IMG/VR virus record: IMGVR_UViG_3300042382_000444
Coordinates: 42,869 to 106,868 of that record
Origin: a virus
Reading direction: 5' to 3' (one strand)
DNA length: 64,000 nt
The notes beneath the pieces were generated by a model that saw nothing but the letters and a program-made list of their open reading frames with translations, made no database searches and was not told where the DNA came from. Position numbers and translations under genes: made by a program. Of the stretch, positions 32,906-41,353 are shown one piece after another. How positions within the stretch are numbered: the stretch's first letter is position 1; each line of letters starts with the position of its first letter.

Positions 32906-34180
32906 ATGTCAGAGTTTATTTATACAGAAAAAAAACCAGTTCAATATCATGGGCCGCTATCAAGCACGGATTTTAATGAGCGCTCAGAACAAAACTATGC
33001 TGACTTGGTTTATCTGTACAATAAGTATGGAGTCTTAGACAAAAAGATAACCGAAGTAATAGAAAGAGTTATCAAGGAAAACATATACCTTTCTTCTGCC
33101 CTATCTGATTTGAAAGATAGAATTAGAGTTATGGAAAGTATTAATACTAACCAAATTTCAATTCATTCAAAGTCTCAGATAAATTTATCAGCTTTTGCCA
33201 ATACTAGCTATGCAATCCCAGCTTCTTTGGCGCTTGAATTTAATGATTATTACAATACTATAACTCTTCCAAAGGTATCAAGTTCTTCACACTCAAAAAT
33301 AAAGTTTGTTAACTCGTCCAAGGGACAGGTAATACCAGACTTTCTTGAGACCAGAATAGATGCCAACCTAGTAGGTGGAGATGGTAACGGAGCTTTGATA
33401 GACACCACCCCAGTACAGTATGCATTTCTCAACCAGGCAGATAAGGTTTGGAGAAGAAATGTTATCTTGTCTGAGCCCAACCCATTTGGTGTTAGCATGT
33501 ACCTGTATATAAAGATACCTACTGGCACCATAGGCAATTCGTTAGCTAACTATGTCTCATTGGCTCCGTACCCGAGCAATGGAGTAGACGTCGTAAGAGT
33601 GGAATACACAACAGCTGTTTCCCCGACTCTTACTGACAAGGACACATACCAAAGTTTTAACCCAGGCTACTACAATAACGAATATGATGCAGTGGGCAAG
33701 GTTGCGCCTGGTGGCTGGTCAACAGTTGGTTCTGATACAGTAGTTAATTCTGGTCCACTACAGTTCATCACGGCAGACAAAAGCATAACGGCAGTTAGAA
33801 TACTCTTGAGACAGAGAAACTATATAAAGGAAAATAACTCCTACATATACACATATGGTCTTTCAGACGTTGACATTAGGTACGAAAAGTATTTGCCAAC
33901 TGGCAAGACATTTATACGTTTCGATGCCCCAGTAGGTAATACCATCAGAGACATTTTAAATATCTCCCCTAAGATATACAACGTGTCACCAACAATGCTT
34001 TCAAGCATATTTGGGTATAGGATATTCTACCCAGTTTTGTCTGGTTCCCAGCCAACATACAGCCTGGTCAACCCACAGACCTCTGATCATGTCTATGTTG
34101 AGGTGACCTTGAATATGCTGGACGACATGATCGCCCCAGTGCTTTCTGACCTTATAATTGAGGCAGATTATAATCTATAA
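32906..34180 (+). CDS. Tail/fibre structural protein
   Basis: 424 aa with a good AGGAG ribosome site. The N-terminus is helical (YADLVYLYNKYGVLDKKITEVIERVIKENIYLSSALSDLKDRIRVME, seen as regular hydrophobic heptads). The remainder is beta-rich, including a jelly-roll-like stretch with GNSLANYVSLAPYPSNGVDVVRVEY. It shares the arrangement helical head plus beta body with the three longer genes upstream, so it probably belongs to the same tail or fibre assembly. Confidence 0.5.
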   Translation: MSEFIYTEKKPVQYHGPLSSTDFNERSEQNYADLVYLYNKYGVLDKKITEVIERVIKENIYLSSALSDLKDRIRVMESINTNQISIHSKSQINLSAFANTSYAIPASLALEFNDYYNTITLPKVSSSSHSKIKFVNSSKGQVIPDFLETRIDANLVGGDGNGALIDTTPVQYAFLNQADKVWRRNVILSEPNPFGVSMYLYIKIPTGTIGNSLANYVSLAPYPSNGVDVVRVEYTTAVSPTLTDKDTYQSFNPGYYNNEYDAVGKVAPGGWSTVGSDTVVNSGPLQFITADKSITAVRILLRQRNYIKENNSYIYTYGLSDVDIRYEKYLPTGKTFIRFDAPVGNTIRDILNISPKIYNVSPTMLSSIFGYRIFYPVLSGSQPTYSLVNPQTSDHVYVEVTLNMLDDMIAPVLSDLIIEADYNL

Positions 34181-34248
34181 GATTATGGTGAAAATCCATA
34201 ATTGTTTTTACTATATGAGATATAAGTTTAATTCAAGGAGATTATTAA

Positions 34249-34884
34249 ATGGCTACTTTTTACGTTGGACCTAGACCAGTACTTAGGGGTCAAAGCACCG
34301 CTAATATGGTTAATCCATATTACACGATGACTGGTAAGGCAAAGGGCACAGGCACCTATTCTTACTACCCACTATATAGCACCAGCCAACTCTTAACAGG
34401 AGCTCCGGACAACGATCATACCCCGGGAACTGGACGTCACCCAGGCAACGTACTGTTGTCCCAACTGTTCACTGGATCAACTCTTTACGCAGGAACTACT
34501 CCTTTGGGTGGAACATTCCCAGATGGTAAGGCAACCTATGATGGTGCAAGATACAGACCATTTGAGTACAGAGGTCTCAGTACCGCAAAAGCACTTGATG
34601 GCGGTCACGCAGTTGACAGAGCCAACGACTATGCCTTGTACAGCAACTACTTCTTCGACGGTGTCACCTCTGCAAATGCATTTGCAAGTGGATATGGACA
34701 CGGCCCAAGAACAGAAGCTCAGGGTGCAGCAGCATCTTTTGGCTTGTTCAGACCAGATGAATACAAGGGTGTAACAAGCACAGTTGTATTCACCGCAAAT
34801 TATGGCCAAGCTAACGTAACAAGCGCTTACGGTAGAAACAAGAACCAAGAATGGAAGGGTGTTGCTTCGGCAAAAGCACTCTAA
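34249..34884 (+). CDS. Repetitive Gly/Ala/Tyr-rich structural protein
   Basis: 211 aa, low in charged residues. Four imperfect repeats end the protein: FEYRGLSTAKAL, YFFDGVTSANAF, DEYKGVTSTVVF and QEWKGVASAKAL, about 25-38 residues apart. The gene is set off by 68 nt of AT-rich leader with a strong AAGGAG site 8 nt before the ATG, and by a terminator after the stop. A single-gene unit of this kind is typical of an abundant particle protein such as a sheath-associated, decoration or fibre subunit. Codon choice also favours more C-ending codons than its neighbours. Family not recognised. Confidence 0.55.
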   Translation: MATFYVGPRPVLRGQSTANMVNPYYTMTGKAKGTGTYSYYPLYSTSQLLTGAPDNDHTPGTGRHPGNVLLSQLFTGSTLYAGTTPLGGTFPDGKATYDGARYRPFEYRGLSTAKALDGGHAVDRANDYALYSNYFFDGVTSANAFASGYGHGPRTEAQGAAASFGLFRPDEYKGVTSTVVFTANYGQANVTSAYGRNKNQEWKGVASAKAL

Positions 34885-34907
34885 GTTAGACATCTAGATA
34901 GTTATCC

Positions 34908-34916
34908 TGCTATAAT
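34908..34916 (+). promoter_or_regulatory. Extended -10 promoter TGC-TATAAT within a small hairpin
   Basis: The sequence is identical to the element upstream of thyX. It lies inside an inverted repeat (ATCCTGCT 34904-34911 and AGCAGGAT 34918-34925). An ATG follows 7 nt after the -10, as at the other leaderless starts in this window. No good -35 is seen. Confidence 0.4.
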
Positions 34917-34923
34917 GAGCAGG

Positions 34924-35013
34924 ATGAAAATATTGAACTCCCGCCCTTATCCAGGGCGGGATTTTAATTATAACAGCAAGTTTATAACTTTTAACAGAAT
35001 CAAAGAGGATTAG
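34924..35013 (+). CDS. Possible 29-aa leader peptide crossing a terminator
   Basis: An ATG at 34924 stands 7 nt behind a TGCTATAAT element and opens 29 codons ending in TAG at 35011, three bases before the next gene's ATG at 35016. The ORF runs through the terminator hairpin at 34939-34965, and its twelfth codon, placed in the descending arm of that hairpin, is CGG. Such a layout would let translation of the leader control read-through into the RNR operon. It may also be chance, because 30 open codons are not rare. Confidence 0.25.
   Translation: MKILNSRPYPGRDFNYNSKFITFNRIKED
34939..34965 (+). terminator. Rho-independent terminator
   Basis: TCCCGCCC pairs with GGGCGGGA across a 7-nt loop and is followed by TTTT. 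It closes the structural gene at 34249 and lies upstream of the RNR operon. Confidence 0.85.
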
Positions 35014-35015
35014 AT

Positions 35016-35708
35016 ATGTCTATACAGGCGTTGGAACAATTTGTCACTACTGATGTTTTGACAAAAGACCTCGCAGCAAAGTATCTAACCTTATATCTTG
35101 GTGAAGCTGATTGGAAAGAAAAGATAGATCAACTGTTTGTTGTTCAAAAGAAGAAGTTAGGCGAAGACAAAGCAAAGGATTTTGTAAAGAAGTCAATAGC
35201 CTGCGCTTGTTTATCACCAGTCATTAACAAATCAGCGATACCAGATGAGAAACATGTGCTATTGTTTTGGGTCAGTGGTTGGCCACAATTCAATGAACGT
35301 GATTGGTTCGGTCTTTTTAGAGACGTGTTAAAGGCAGACATACAGATAGAAAAAAACAGATCCCTTATTCTACAAGAAGGTGTATTTGACCACATAGACA
35401 TTCCTCCACTTACTAGACAGGCGTACAATTGGTTGTATGAAAAGTTGGATAAAGAATCATTTTCCAGTCAAGATAAAAAAGAAGAAGCTGTGACAAAAAT
35501 GAAGAACCTAATTAAGATATATGGTGGTGCAGTGATCTGTAATGTCTTTACTAATTATGCACTGAACACAGAAAAAGTTTTGAATTGGAGAAGTGGATAC
35601 TTTATAGAAAGAGAAATACATAAAGTATATTCTACTGAGCAGATTATAAAAATAAAAAAAGCAGAGATACATAAAACAAACTTAAATTATATAAAGAGCA
35701 TTAAATAG
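35016..35708 (+). CDS. Hypothetical protein preceding the ribonucleotide reductase
   Basis: 230 aa, predominantly helical, with a central Trp-rich stretch (VLLFWVSGWPQFNERDWFGLFRDVL) and a Lys-rich C-terminus. No known domain is recognised. The gene has a clear GAGGAT ribosome site and is 8 nt from the RNR gene, with which it must be cotranscribed. It could be an RNR-linked accessory protein, but nothing in the sequence proves this. Confidence 0.5.
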   Translation: MSIQALEQFVTTDVLTKDLAAKYLTLYLGEADWKEKIDQLFVVQKKKLGEDKAKDFVKKSIACACLSPVINKSAIPDEKHVLLFWVSGWPQFNERDWFGLFRDVLKADIQIEKNRSLILQEGVFDHIDIPPLTRQAYNWLYEKLDKESFSSQDKKEEAVTKMKNLIKIYGGAVICNVFTNYALNTEKVLNWRSGYFIEREIHKVYSTEQIIKIKKAEIHKTNLNYIKSIK

Positions 35709-35716
35709 GAGAAAAA

Positions 35717-37822
35717 ATGTCAGAAGAAATTGAAAACGGAAACCCAGACCTCGTACCATTAGCCAATAAGATATCATCGATGTTCTCATTCAAATTGACG
35801 GATGATTTTATTTCTAGTTACAAAGATAAGTTTGCCCCATTTGGCTACAGAGATGCTGGAGGCAACTCAGTAGGAGAAATAACATTTCTTAGAACTTACT
35901 CCAGACTTAAAGAAGATGGGACTAAGGAAACTTGGTCTGATGTTTGTGAACGCGTTATCAATGGCATGTACTCTCTGCAAAAAGATCACTGCAAGAAGAA
36001 TAGACTTCCATGGAATGACGCTAAGGCACAGGCTTCAGCTAAGGAAGCTTTTGACAGATTGTTTAATTTGAAGTGGACACCACCAGGCCGTGGATTATGG
36101 GCTATGGGTACGAATATTGTCAACGTACAAAAGAACTCTGCAGCTCTTCAAAATTGTGCATTTGTTTCCACTGGTGAAATGAACAAGTTTAACCCAGCAA
36201 AACCATTCGCCTTCTTAATGGAAGCATCGATGCTTGGAGTTGGCGTAGGATTTGACGACAAGGGCGCAGATAAAGACTTTGCAATCTACGAGCCAAAAAT
36301 TGTTGATGGTAGTGCACCTTTGGTTATTGCCGACACCAGAGAGGGTTGGGTTGAGTCGATGGCTTTGTTGCTGAACTCATATCTAAAGCCAGATCAAGAA
36401 TCAATTAGATTTGACTACTCCTCGATAAGACCAGCTGGCACACCAATTAAAACATTTGGAGGTGTAGCTGCAGGCCATGAGCCACTAGAGAAGCTCCACA
36501 AGCACATTGTAAAGATGTTTAGCGGTCGTAAGGGAGAGAAGCTTACCCGTGTCGATATTGCGGACATAGGCAATGTCATAGGCGTCTGTGTGGTCTCTGG
36601 CAACGTCCGTAGATCAGCTGAGCTACTCATTGGCCGTTTAGATGATGACAACTTCCTCAATCTCAAGAATGCTGCAGCATTTCCTGAAAGAAACTCTTAT
36701 GACAAAGACAATCCAGGTTGGGCTTGGATGTCCAACAACTCAATAGAAACATCTGTTGGCGTAGATCTATCCAACATCGTTGAAGGCATTTCCCTTAATG
36801 GTGAGCCAGGTGTTTTATGGATGGATATGTCACGCAAGTATGGAAGATTGGCTGATCCACCAAACAATAAAGACCACAGAGTAGCAGGGTATAACCCATG
36901 CGCAGAGCAATCCCTAGAGTCATACGAGTGCTGTACGCTTGTAGAGACCTATCTTAATAGACATGAGACCCTAGAGGATTATAAGCGCACCTTAAAGTTT
37001 GCTTATCTCTATGCAAAGACAGTAACCCTGTTGCCAACGCACTGGGAAGAAACCAATGCTATCATGCAACGCAATCGTCGCATTGGGGCTTCTATGTCAG
37101 GAGTTGCAAACTTCGCAGACACAGTGGGTGTTCCAGCTCTTCGTGAATGGATGGATCAAGGCTACAAAACGGTTCAACGTTATGATAATGTTTATTCTGA
37201 GTGGCTTGGAATTCGTGAATCAATTAAGATGACAACGATCAAACCATCTGGAACCGTATCTATTCTTGCTGGCGAATCACCAGGCGTTCACTGGACTCCA
37301 GGTGGCAAGTACTTCAACAGAACTATTAGATTCTCTAACGATGATCCGATGCTTCCGTTGTTTAGAATGGCTAACTATAGAGTAGAACCAGCTTCGGAAT
37401 CACCGAATACAACTTCTGTAGTTTACTTTCCAATTAAATCACAAGCTGCAAGAGCAGAGCGCGATGTTACAATCTTTGAAAAGATGTCGTTAGCTGCAAC
37501 TGCACAAAGATATTGGTCAGACAACTCTGTATCTGTGACTATATCATTTGATAAAGACACAGAAGCACAGCACGTTGGCACTGTTCTACATATGTATGAT
37601 GGTCAGTTAAAGACTGTGTCATTCCTCCCAAGTGGTAACGACACATATCCGCAGATGCCATACACTCAAATTACAGAAGAGGAATACACAGCAGCTACGC
37701 TGGCCTTGTTCCCAATAGATCTTTCGGGAGTCTATGCTGGTATGGCAGCTGATGCCATAGGTGAGAGTTATTGTACAACTGACGCATGTGAAATAAAATT
37801 CATTAAGGACAATACTAAATAA
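35717..37822 (+). CDS. nrdJ: Adenosylcobalamin-dependent (class II) ribonucleotide reductase
   Basis: 701 aa, close to the length of the monomeric RTPR type. It reduces ribonucleotides to deoxyribonucleotides using vitamin B12 and so feeds phage DNA synthesis without oxygen-dependent partners. Motifs in order: PPGRGLWAMGT, the first active-site Cys in LQNCAFVST (~147), GNVRRSAE, the radical loop NPCAEQSLESYECC (Cys ~394 and ~404), TIKPSGTVSILAGESPGVHW, and the C-terminal shuttle pair in YCTTDACEIK (Cys 686 and 691). All expected catalytic cysteines are present. AGGAG precedes the start. The host must supply or take up cobalamin. Confidence 0.92.
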   Translation: MSEEIENGNPDLVPLANKISSMFSFKLTDDFISSYKDKFAPFGYRDAGGNSVGEITFLRTYSRLKEDGTKETWSDVCERVINGMYSLQKDHCKKNRLPWNDAKAQASAKEAFDRLFNLKWTPPGRGLWAMGTNIVNVQKNSAALQNCAFVSTGEMNKFNPAKPFAFLMEASMLGVGVGFDDKGADKDFAIYEPKIVDGSAPLVIADTREGWVESMALLLNSYLKPDQESIRFDYSSIRPAGTPIKTFGGVAAGHEPLEKLHKHIVKMFSGRKGEKLTRVDIADIGNVIGVCVVSGNVRRSAELLIGRLDDDNFLNLKNAAAFPERNSYDKDNPGWAWMSNNSIETSVGVDLSNIVEGISLNGEPGVLWMDMSRKYGRLADPPNNKDHRVAGYNPCAEQSLESYECCTLVETYLNRHETLEDYKRTLKFAYLYAKTVTLLPTHWEETNAIMQRNRRIGASMSGVANFADTVGVPALREWMDQGYKTVQRYDNVYSEWLGIRESIKMTTIKPSGTVSILAGESPGVHWTPGGKYFNRTIRFSNDDPMLPLFRMANYRVEPASESPNTTSVVYFPIKSQAARAERDVTIFEKMSLAATAQRYWSDNSVSVTISFDKDTEAQHVGTVLHMYDGQLKTVSFLPSGNDTYPQMPYTQITEEEYTAATLALFPIDLSGVYAGMAADAIGESYCTTDACEIKFIKDNTK

Positions 37823-37831
37823 TATTTCTGG

Positions 37832-37840
37832 TGCTATAAT
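37832..37840 (+). promoter_or_regulatory. Extended -10 promoter TGC-TATAAT for thyX, probably leaderless
   Basis: The -10 ends 6 nt before the ATG at 37847, so the expected start of transcription is the start codon itself. No usable Shine-Dalgarno lies between. Confidence 0.6.
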
Positions 37841-37846
37841 AGAAGT

Positions 37847-38542
37847 ATGGAAACAGAAGATTTAGTTTCGGTATTAGATAACGGATACGTAAGACTCATT
37901 GACTCAATGGGCTCAGACTTATCCGTTGTCAATGCCGCAAGAGCATCATTTGCAAAAGAATCAAAAGAGTGGTCCTTAAAAGATGGGAAGCTATTAGAGT
38001 TTCTTGTAAGAGAAAACCACATGTCTCCCTTCAGACATGCGTTTGTAACTCTTGAGTTTAAAGCGCCATTGATGGTAGCAAGACAGCATTGGAAATATGT
38101 TGTCGGCTCTGATCATACTATGGACTCGTGGAATGAATCATCTAGAAGATACATTACGATGGATCCAGAGTTCTATGTGCCAGAACCAGACGAATGGCGT
38201 CTTGCTGCAGAGGATAAGAAACAGGGTTCCTCAGGCTTTGCTGGCCCCTGGATTGGCTCCACGCTAACAACAGAGCTTAAGCAATTGGTTGATAAATGCG
38301 AATCGATTTATAACATGGCTCTTGAAAATGGCATAGCTCCCGAACAAGCTCGTCTATTTCTCCCTGCATACGGCATGTACGTTGTATACAGATGGTCTTG
38401 TAGCTTGCAATCACTAGCTCTTTTCCTTAGTCAAAGATTATCAGAAGATTCTCAGCTAGAGATACAACAGTACGCAAATGCTGTGTATACTCTAGTGAAA
38501 CCAAAATATCCAGCATCTTTTTATTCACTCTTAGGACTCTAA
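37847..38542 (+). CDS. thyX: Flavin-dependent thymidylate synthase
   Basis: 231 aa. ThyX methylates dUMP to dTMP with FAD and methylene-tetrahydrofolate. The signature is present in the variant form RQHWK...S..MDSWNESSRRY (residues ~79-102) instead of the classical RHRxxSxNExSxRY. The early NAARASFAKESKEW and SPFRHAFVTLEFKAP segments and the late SLQSLALFLSQRLSEDSQLEIQQYA helix also fit the family. It follows the class II RNR gene, giving an oxygen-independent dTTP supply. It appears to have its own leaderless promoter. Overlaps the next gene by one base. Confidence 0.9.
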   Translation: METEDLVSVLDNGYVRLIDSMGSDLSVVNAARASFAKESKEWSLKDGKLLEFLVRENHMSPFRHAFVTLEFKAPLMVARQHWKYVVGSDHTMDSWNESSRRYITMDPEFYVPEPDEWRLAAEDKKQGSSGFAGPWIGSTLTTELKQLVDKCESIYNMALENGIAPEQARLFLPAYGMYVVYRWSCSLQSLALFLSQRLSEDSQLEIQQYANAVYTLVKPKYPASFYSLLGL

Positions 38543-38775
38543 TGGCCGCAGGTAAGTTAAATTATATTGTCGTATATCCAAACATCAGTCAGGTTTACGG
38601 CTGTGCATCTAAAAAGATTGCTTTAGAATCAGCCCCACCAGAAGGTTGTTCTTTGGAAGATAAGAAGATATTATTCATAACATACGAACCAGATAACGAT
38701 TCTCTTTCTGTGTACCAAGTACCAAAGGAAGAAGTTATGAGCGCTGAGATAAAAGAAAAGAAAGCAAATGACTAA
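38542..38775 (+). CDS. Small hypothetical protein
   Basis: 77 aa, starting in TAATG overlap with thyX. It contains YIVVYPNISQVYGCASKK, and an acidic/Lys-rich tail. No domain recognised. It overlaps the next gene by 8 nt, so it belongs to the same transcript. Confidence 0.45.
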   Translation: MAAGKLNYIVVYPNISQVYGCASKKIALESAPPEGCSLEDKKILFITYEPDNDSLSVYQVPKEEVMSAEIKEKKAND

Positions 38776-39007
38776 AAAGATTCACGAAAAGAAAAAGGTC
38801 AACGTAAAACTTGAGTCTGGACAAACGTTCTTAGTTGCTTCGATAGAAGAAATGTTACAAATAGCAAATGCCTTAGTACACTTATCATCGTCAACAAAAG
38901 ATGAAAAAGAAAAACTAAAATTAATTATGTTAAGTGAAGAAGCAATAAAAGCTATAAATGAAAATCAATTTATTAGTAGAAACATCGGTGAAGATGATGA
39001 GTGGTAA
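38768..39007 (+). CDS. Small hypothetical protein
   Basis: 79 aa, Lys-rich start (MTKKIHEKKKVNVKLESGQTF) followed by two amphipathic helices. No known motif. It overlaps both neighbours, consistent with translational coupling. Confidence 0.45.
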   Translation: MTKKIHEKKKVNVKLESGQTFLVASIEEMLQIANALVHLSSSTKDEKEKLKLIMLSEEAIKAINENQFISRNIGEDDEW

Positions 39008-39251
39008 AACGATAGCTATATTTGCGGGGTTTTTTGTGATCGGAGTTGCGCTTGGCAAGGCAAAACAAAACGCATTCAGTAATAATGCTAGCAAGAGTAA
39101 ACTTACTACAGAGCAATGCCTTAATAGATTAAGTGAGTTCTGCATTGACGATCCAGATTCTGCTAAAAAAGACTTTTTTGAGTTCATGGAAATGGGCTTT
39201 ACGCCAGAAGAATCTTTTGAGATTGTTTCAGCCAAGGAAGTCACACTGTGA
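38997..39251 (+). CDS. Small membrane-anchored protein
   Basis: 84 aa from the ATG at 38997 (another ATG at 38994; an upstream in-frame ATG at 38958 would overlap the previous gene by 50 nt). An N-terminal transmembrane segment, TIAIFAGFFVIGVALG, is followed by a cytoplasmic or periplasmic helical part. The end, FMEMGFTPEESFEIVSA, resembles a small UBA-like helix pair, but this is weak. Function unknown. Confidence 0.45.
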   Translation: MSGKTIAIFAGFFVIGVALGKAKQNAFSNNASKSKLTTEQCLNRLSEFCIDDPDSAKKDFFEFMEMGFTPEESFEIVSAKEVTL

Positions 39252-40051
39252 TAGATCTTTGCGTAGTCAATTACAACACTAGACCGTTACTACAAAGACT
39301 AGTAGACGAACTGCATAAAGACTTAGATTCATCCAATAAGAATTGGAAGCTCTATATTGCAGACAATGATTCTTCTGACGACACCATACAATGGATCAGA
39401 GAGAACGATTCAAACTATAGTATAGATAGAATATTTCTTAATAAGAACATAGGCTACTCAGCGGCATGCAATCAACTGGCAGCTCATGGCACCGGCGATA
39501 TCATTGCACTTTTAAACTCAGACGTATGGTTTACTAACGAGGATATCAACGCCGTACAAAAAATATTTGATGACAATACTGACATTCACATTTTAGGCCC
39601 TAAGCAAAGAGATGAGTATGGTCTAATCAGACATGCTGGAATCGTTGGTTCGAATACACAACCAAAGCACAGAGGTTGGAATCAGGCAGATCAAAAAGAC
39701 GAACTATACAAAGACCGAGTACCGTGCGTAACAATATCTGGCTCCGCTTACTTCATTAGAAGATCAGTTTGGGATGCTCTAACAAATGATGAAGAGTATA
39801 GAAAGATGTACCCTGAGGCAATAGGAGCTTTCCTGCCAACGCCTCACTACTATGAGGAGACTTGGTGCTCCTACTTTGCACGTCATCGTGGCTACAATGT
39901 AGTGTATGATGGTAGCGTGTCAATCGGTCACAGCTGGCACGCATCATCACCAAAACCAGGTGAAGGCTACAGTCACGCTGATGCCCAATTTAAAACAAGT
40001 CAATCAATATTTCGCAAAGCCTGCGATACTATAGGAATAGAAAGAGATTAA
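39248..40051 (+). CDS. Family 2 glycosyltransferase
   Basis: 267 aa from a GTG that overlaps the previous stop; AAGGAAG lies upstream. GT-A fold signs: VVNYNTRPLL at the start, IADNDSSDDT, the nucleotide-binding NIGYSAACNQL, the DxD-like NSDVWF, and the acceptor-side HYYEETWCSYFARHRGYN with the catalytic acid. The order resembles rhamnosyl- or GlcNAc-transferases of the WcaA/GT2 group. It probably modifies a phage structural protein, phage DNA or a host surface glycan; the acceptor cannot be told. Confidence 0.8.
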   Translation: MIDLCVVNYNTRPLLQRLVDELHKDLDSSNKNWKLYIADNDSSDDTIQWIRENDSNYSIDRIFLNKNIGYSAACNQLAAHGTGDIIALLNSDVWFTNEDINAVQKIFDDNTDIHILGPKQRDEYGLIRHAGIVGSNTQPKHRGWNQADQKDELYKDRVPCVTISGSAYFIRRSVWDALTNDEEYRKMYPEAIGAFLPTPHYYEETWCSYFARHRGYNVVYDGSVSIGHSWHASSPKPGEGYSHADAQFKTSQSIFRKACDTIGIERD

Positions 40052-40052
40052 A

Positions 40053-40496
40053 ATGTCAGATCAATTTAATGTTTACCTTTATAATGCAGAAGTAGTTAAG
40101 GTAGTAGACGGAGATACATTTAAGATCAATATAGATCTTGGTTTTGAAGTTCACATTGGCCCAAAGAGTGTGAGACTCTATGGTGTAAATACACCAGAAA
40201 GCCGCACTAAAAATCTTGAAGAAAAGAAGATGGGTCTTGCTGCAAAAGAGTTCACTGATCAATGGATCAAGAAAGCTAATAACAAAGTAAAGATCGAAAC
40301 TATTTTAGACAAGAATGAGAAGTACGGTAGAATTCTAGCTAGAGTATGGAACGAAGCTGGCGAATGCCTCAATACAGAAATTGTTAAGGCTGGATTAGCT
40401 AGAGAGTACTTTGGCGTAGGCGATAAAACATTTGAGGAATTTAAGCCGGACAAAAGCATAACCTTACCCCCTTCCCCATTTGGTCGACCAGCATAA
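40053..40496 (+). CDS. Staphylococcal-nuclease-like (TNase) protein
   Basis: 147 aa, a complete SNase domain with no signal peptide. VVDGDTF (D21), SVRLYGVNTPE (R41, N46, T47, E49) and EKYGRILARV (R93) align with the catalytic core of micrococcal nuclease; Asn replaces the usual second calcium-binding Asp, a substitution seen in other family members. It may degrade host nucleic acid in the cytoplasm. A second SNase domain in this genome is fused to the hub protein (6840-7230). Confidence 0.8.
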   Translation: MSDQFNVYLYNAEVVKVVDGDTFKINIDLGFEVHIGPKSVRLYGVNTPESRTKNLEEKKMGLAAKEFTDQWIKKANNKVKIETILDKNEKYGRILARVWNEAGECLNTEIVKAGLAREYFGVGDKTFEEFKPDKSITLPPSPFGRPA

Positions 40497-40497
40497 G

Positions 40498-40506
40498 TGA
40501 TACGAT
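40498..40506 (+). promoter_or_regulatory. Extended -10 promoter TGA-TACGAT, probably leaderless
   Basis: It ends 7 nt before the ATG at 40514. No Shine-Dalgarno lies between, and the element overlaps the end region of the preceding gene. Confidence 0.5.
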
Positions 40507-40513
40507 ATATACC

Positions 40514-40939
40514 ATGCAAACATTCCTGCCATATCCTGATTTTAAAGAATCAGTTCGGGTATTAGATTACCGCAGACTTGGAAAGCAACGAGTAGAAACT
40601 TTCCAAGTCTTGAACATTTTACTTGACCGTACTCCATCAAAGGGTTGGCGTAATCATCCAGTCACCTTAATGTGGACCGGCTATGAATCAGCTCTACAGC
40701 TCTATCAGAATTACACCATTCAAGAGTGGATTAGCAGAGGTTATAAAAACACCATGCTGTTAGAGGAGATAGATATAGATTCAGTAGTTATGCCATCATG
40801 GTTTGGCTTAGAAGAATTTCATCGTTCACATAGGTCTAATCTATTGCGTAAAGATTATGAATATTATTCCCAATATTTTGACGAAGATCCTAATCTTCCA
40901 TACTATTGGCCAGCTAAAGAGGTAGCTAATGCAAACTAG
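40514..40939 (+). CDS. MSMEG_6728-family / pyrimidine-dimer glycosylase-like protein
   Basis: 141 aa. The N-terminus MQTFLPYPDF...VLDYRRLGKQRVE, followed by WRNHPVTLMWTGYESAL and the late FHRSHRSNLLRKD...YYWP, matches the small proteins related to T4 endonuclease V-type pyrimidine-dimer excision enzymes that are frequent in actinobacteria and their phages. A DNA-repair role is the family expectation. Codon 15 is CGG, the only in-frame CGG in the window that must be read normally as Arg: a +1 shift there would meet TAG at once. This gene is thus the counter-example to strict CGG frameshifting. Confidence 0.7.
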   Translation: MQTFLPYPDFKESVRVLDYRRLGKQRVETFQVLNILLDRTPSKGWRNHPVTLMWTGYESALQLYQNYTIQEWISRGYKNTMLLEEIDIDSVVMPSWFGLEEFHRSHRSNLLRKDYEYYSQYFDEDPNLPYYWPAKEVANAN

Positions 40940-41342
40940 AGTGTTTTTATCAGGCGCTATAGAAGATGTTCAATCTGACTTTAAGTATAGTTGGAGAGAC
41001 GAAGCTACTGCGCTTCTAGATCATAGAGGTTTTAAGGCAGTCAATCCAATGGACTATGCTCTTGAGGAGGAAGACTCTGAACCAAAAGAAATAGTAGATA
41101 AAAATCTCTTCTTGCAAAAAAGCTGTGACATTATTTTAGTAGAATATAGATTACTTTATAGAGCATACATAGGTACAGACTTCGAAATGACCTGGGCACA
41201 CTTCAACAATCAACCAATAATTGTTTGGGCGCACCAAGATTTGCAGCATAGAAAATATCTTAAATTTCTTGCTACAAAACTTGCAGACACACTAGAAGAA
41301 GCTGTAGAATATATATCCAATACATATCCATCCAATAAATAA
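40929..41342 (+). CDS. Nucleoside 2-deoxyribosyltransferase-like protein
   Basis: 137 aa. VFLSGAIEDVQ at the start, the middle DKNLFLQKSCDIILVEY and GTDFEMTWAHFNNQPIIVWA fit the deoxyribosyltransferase/Rossmann-like fold that exchanges bases on deoxynucleosides, with the Glu of DFEM in the catalytic place. It could serve base salvage or feed a modified-nucleotide path. It overlaps the preceding gene by 11 nt. Confidence 0.65.
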   Translation: MQTRVFLSGAIEDVQSDFKYSWRDEATALLDHRGFKAVNPMDYALEEEDSEPKEIVDKNLFLQKSCDIILVEYRLLYRAYIGTDFEMTWAHFNNQPIIVWAHQDLQHRKYLKFLATKLADTLEEAVEYISNTYPSNK

Positions 41343-41353
41343 AAGGAAATAAA

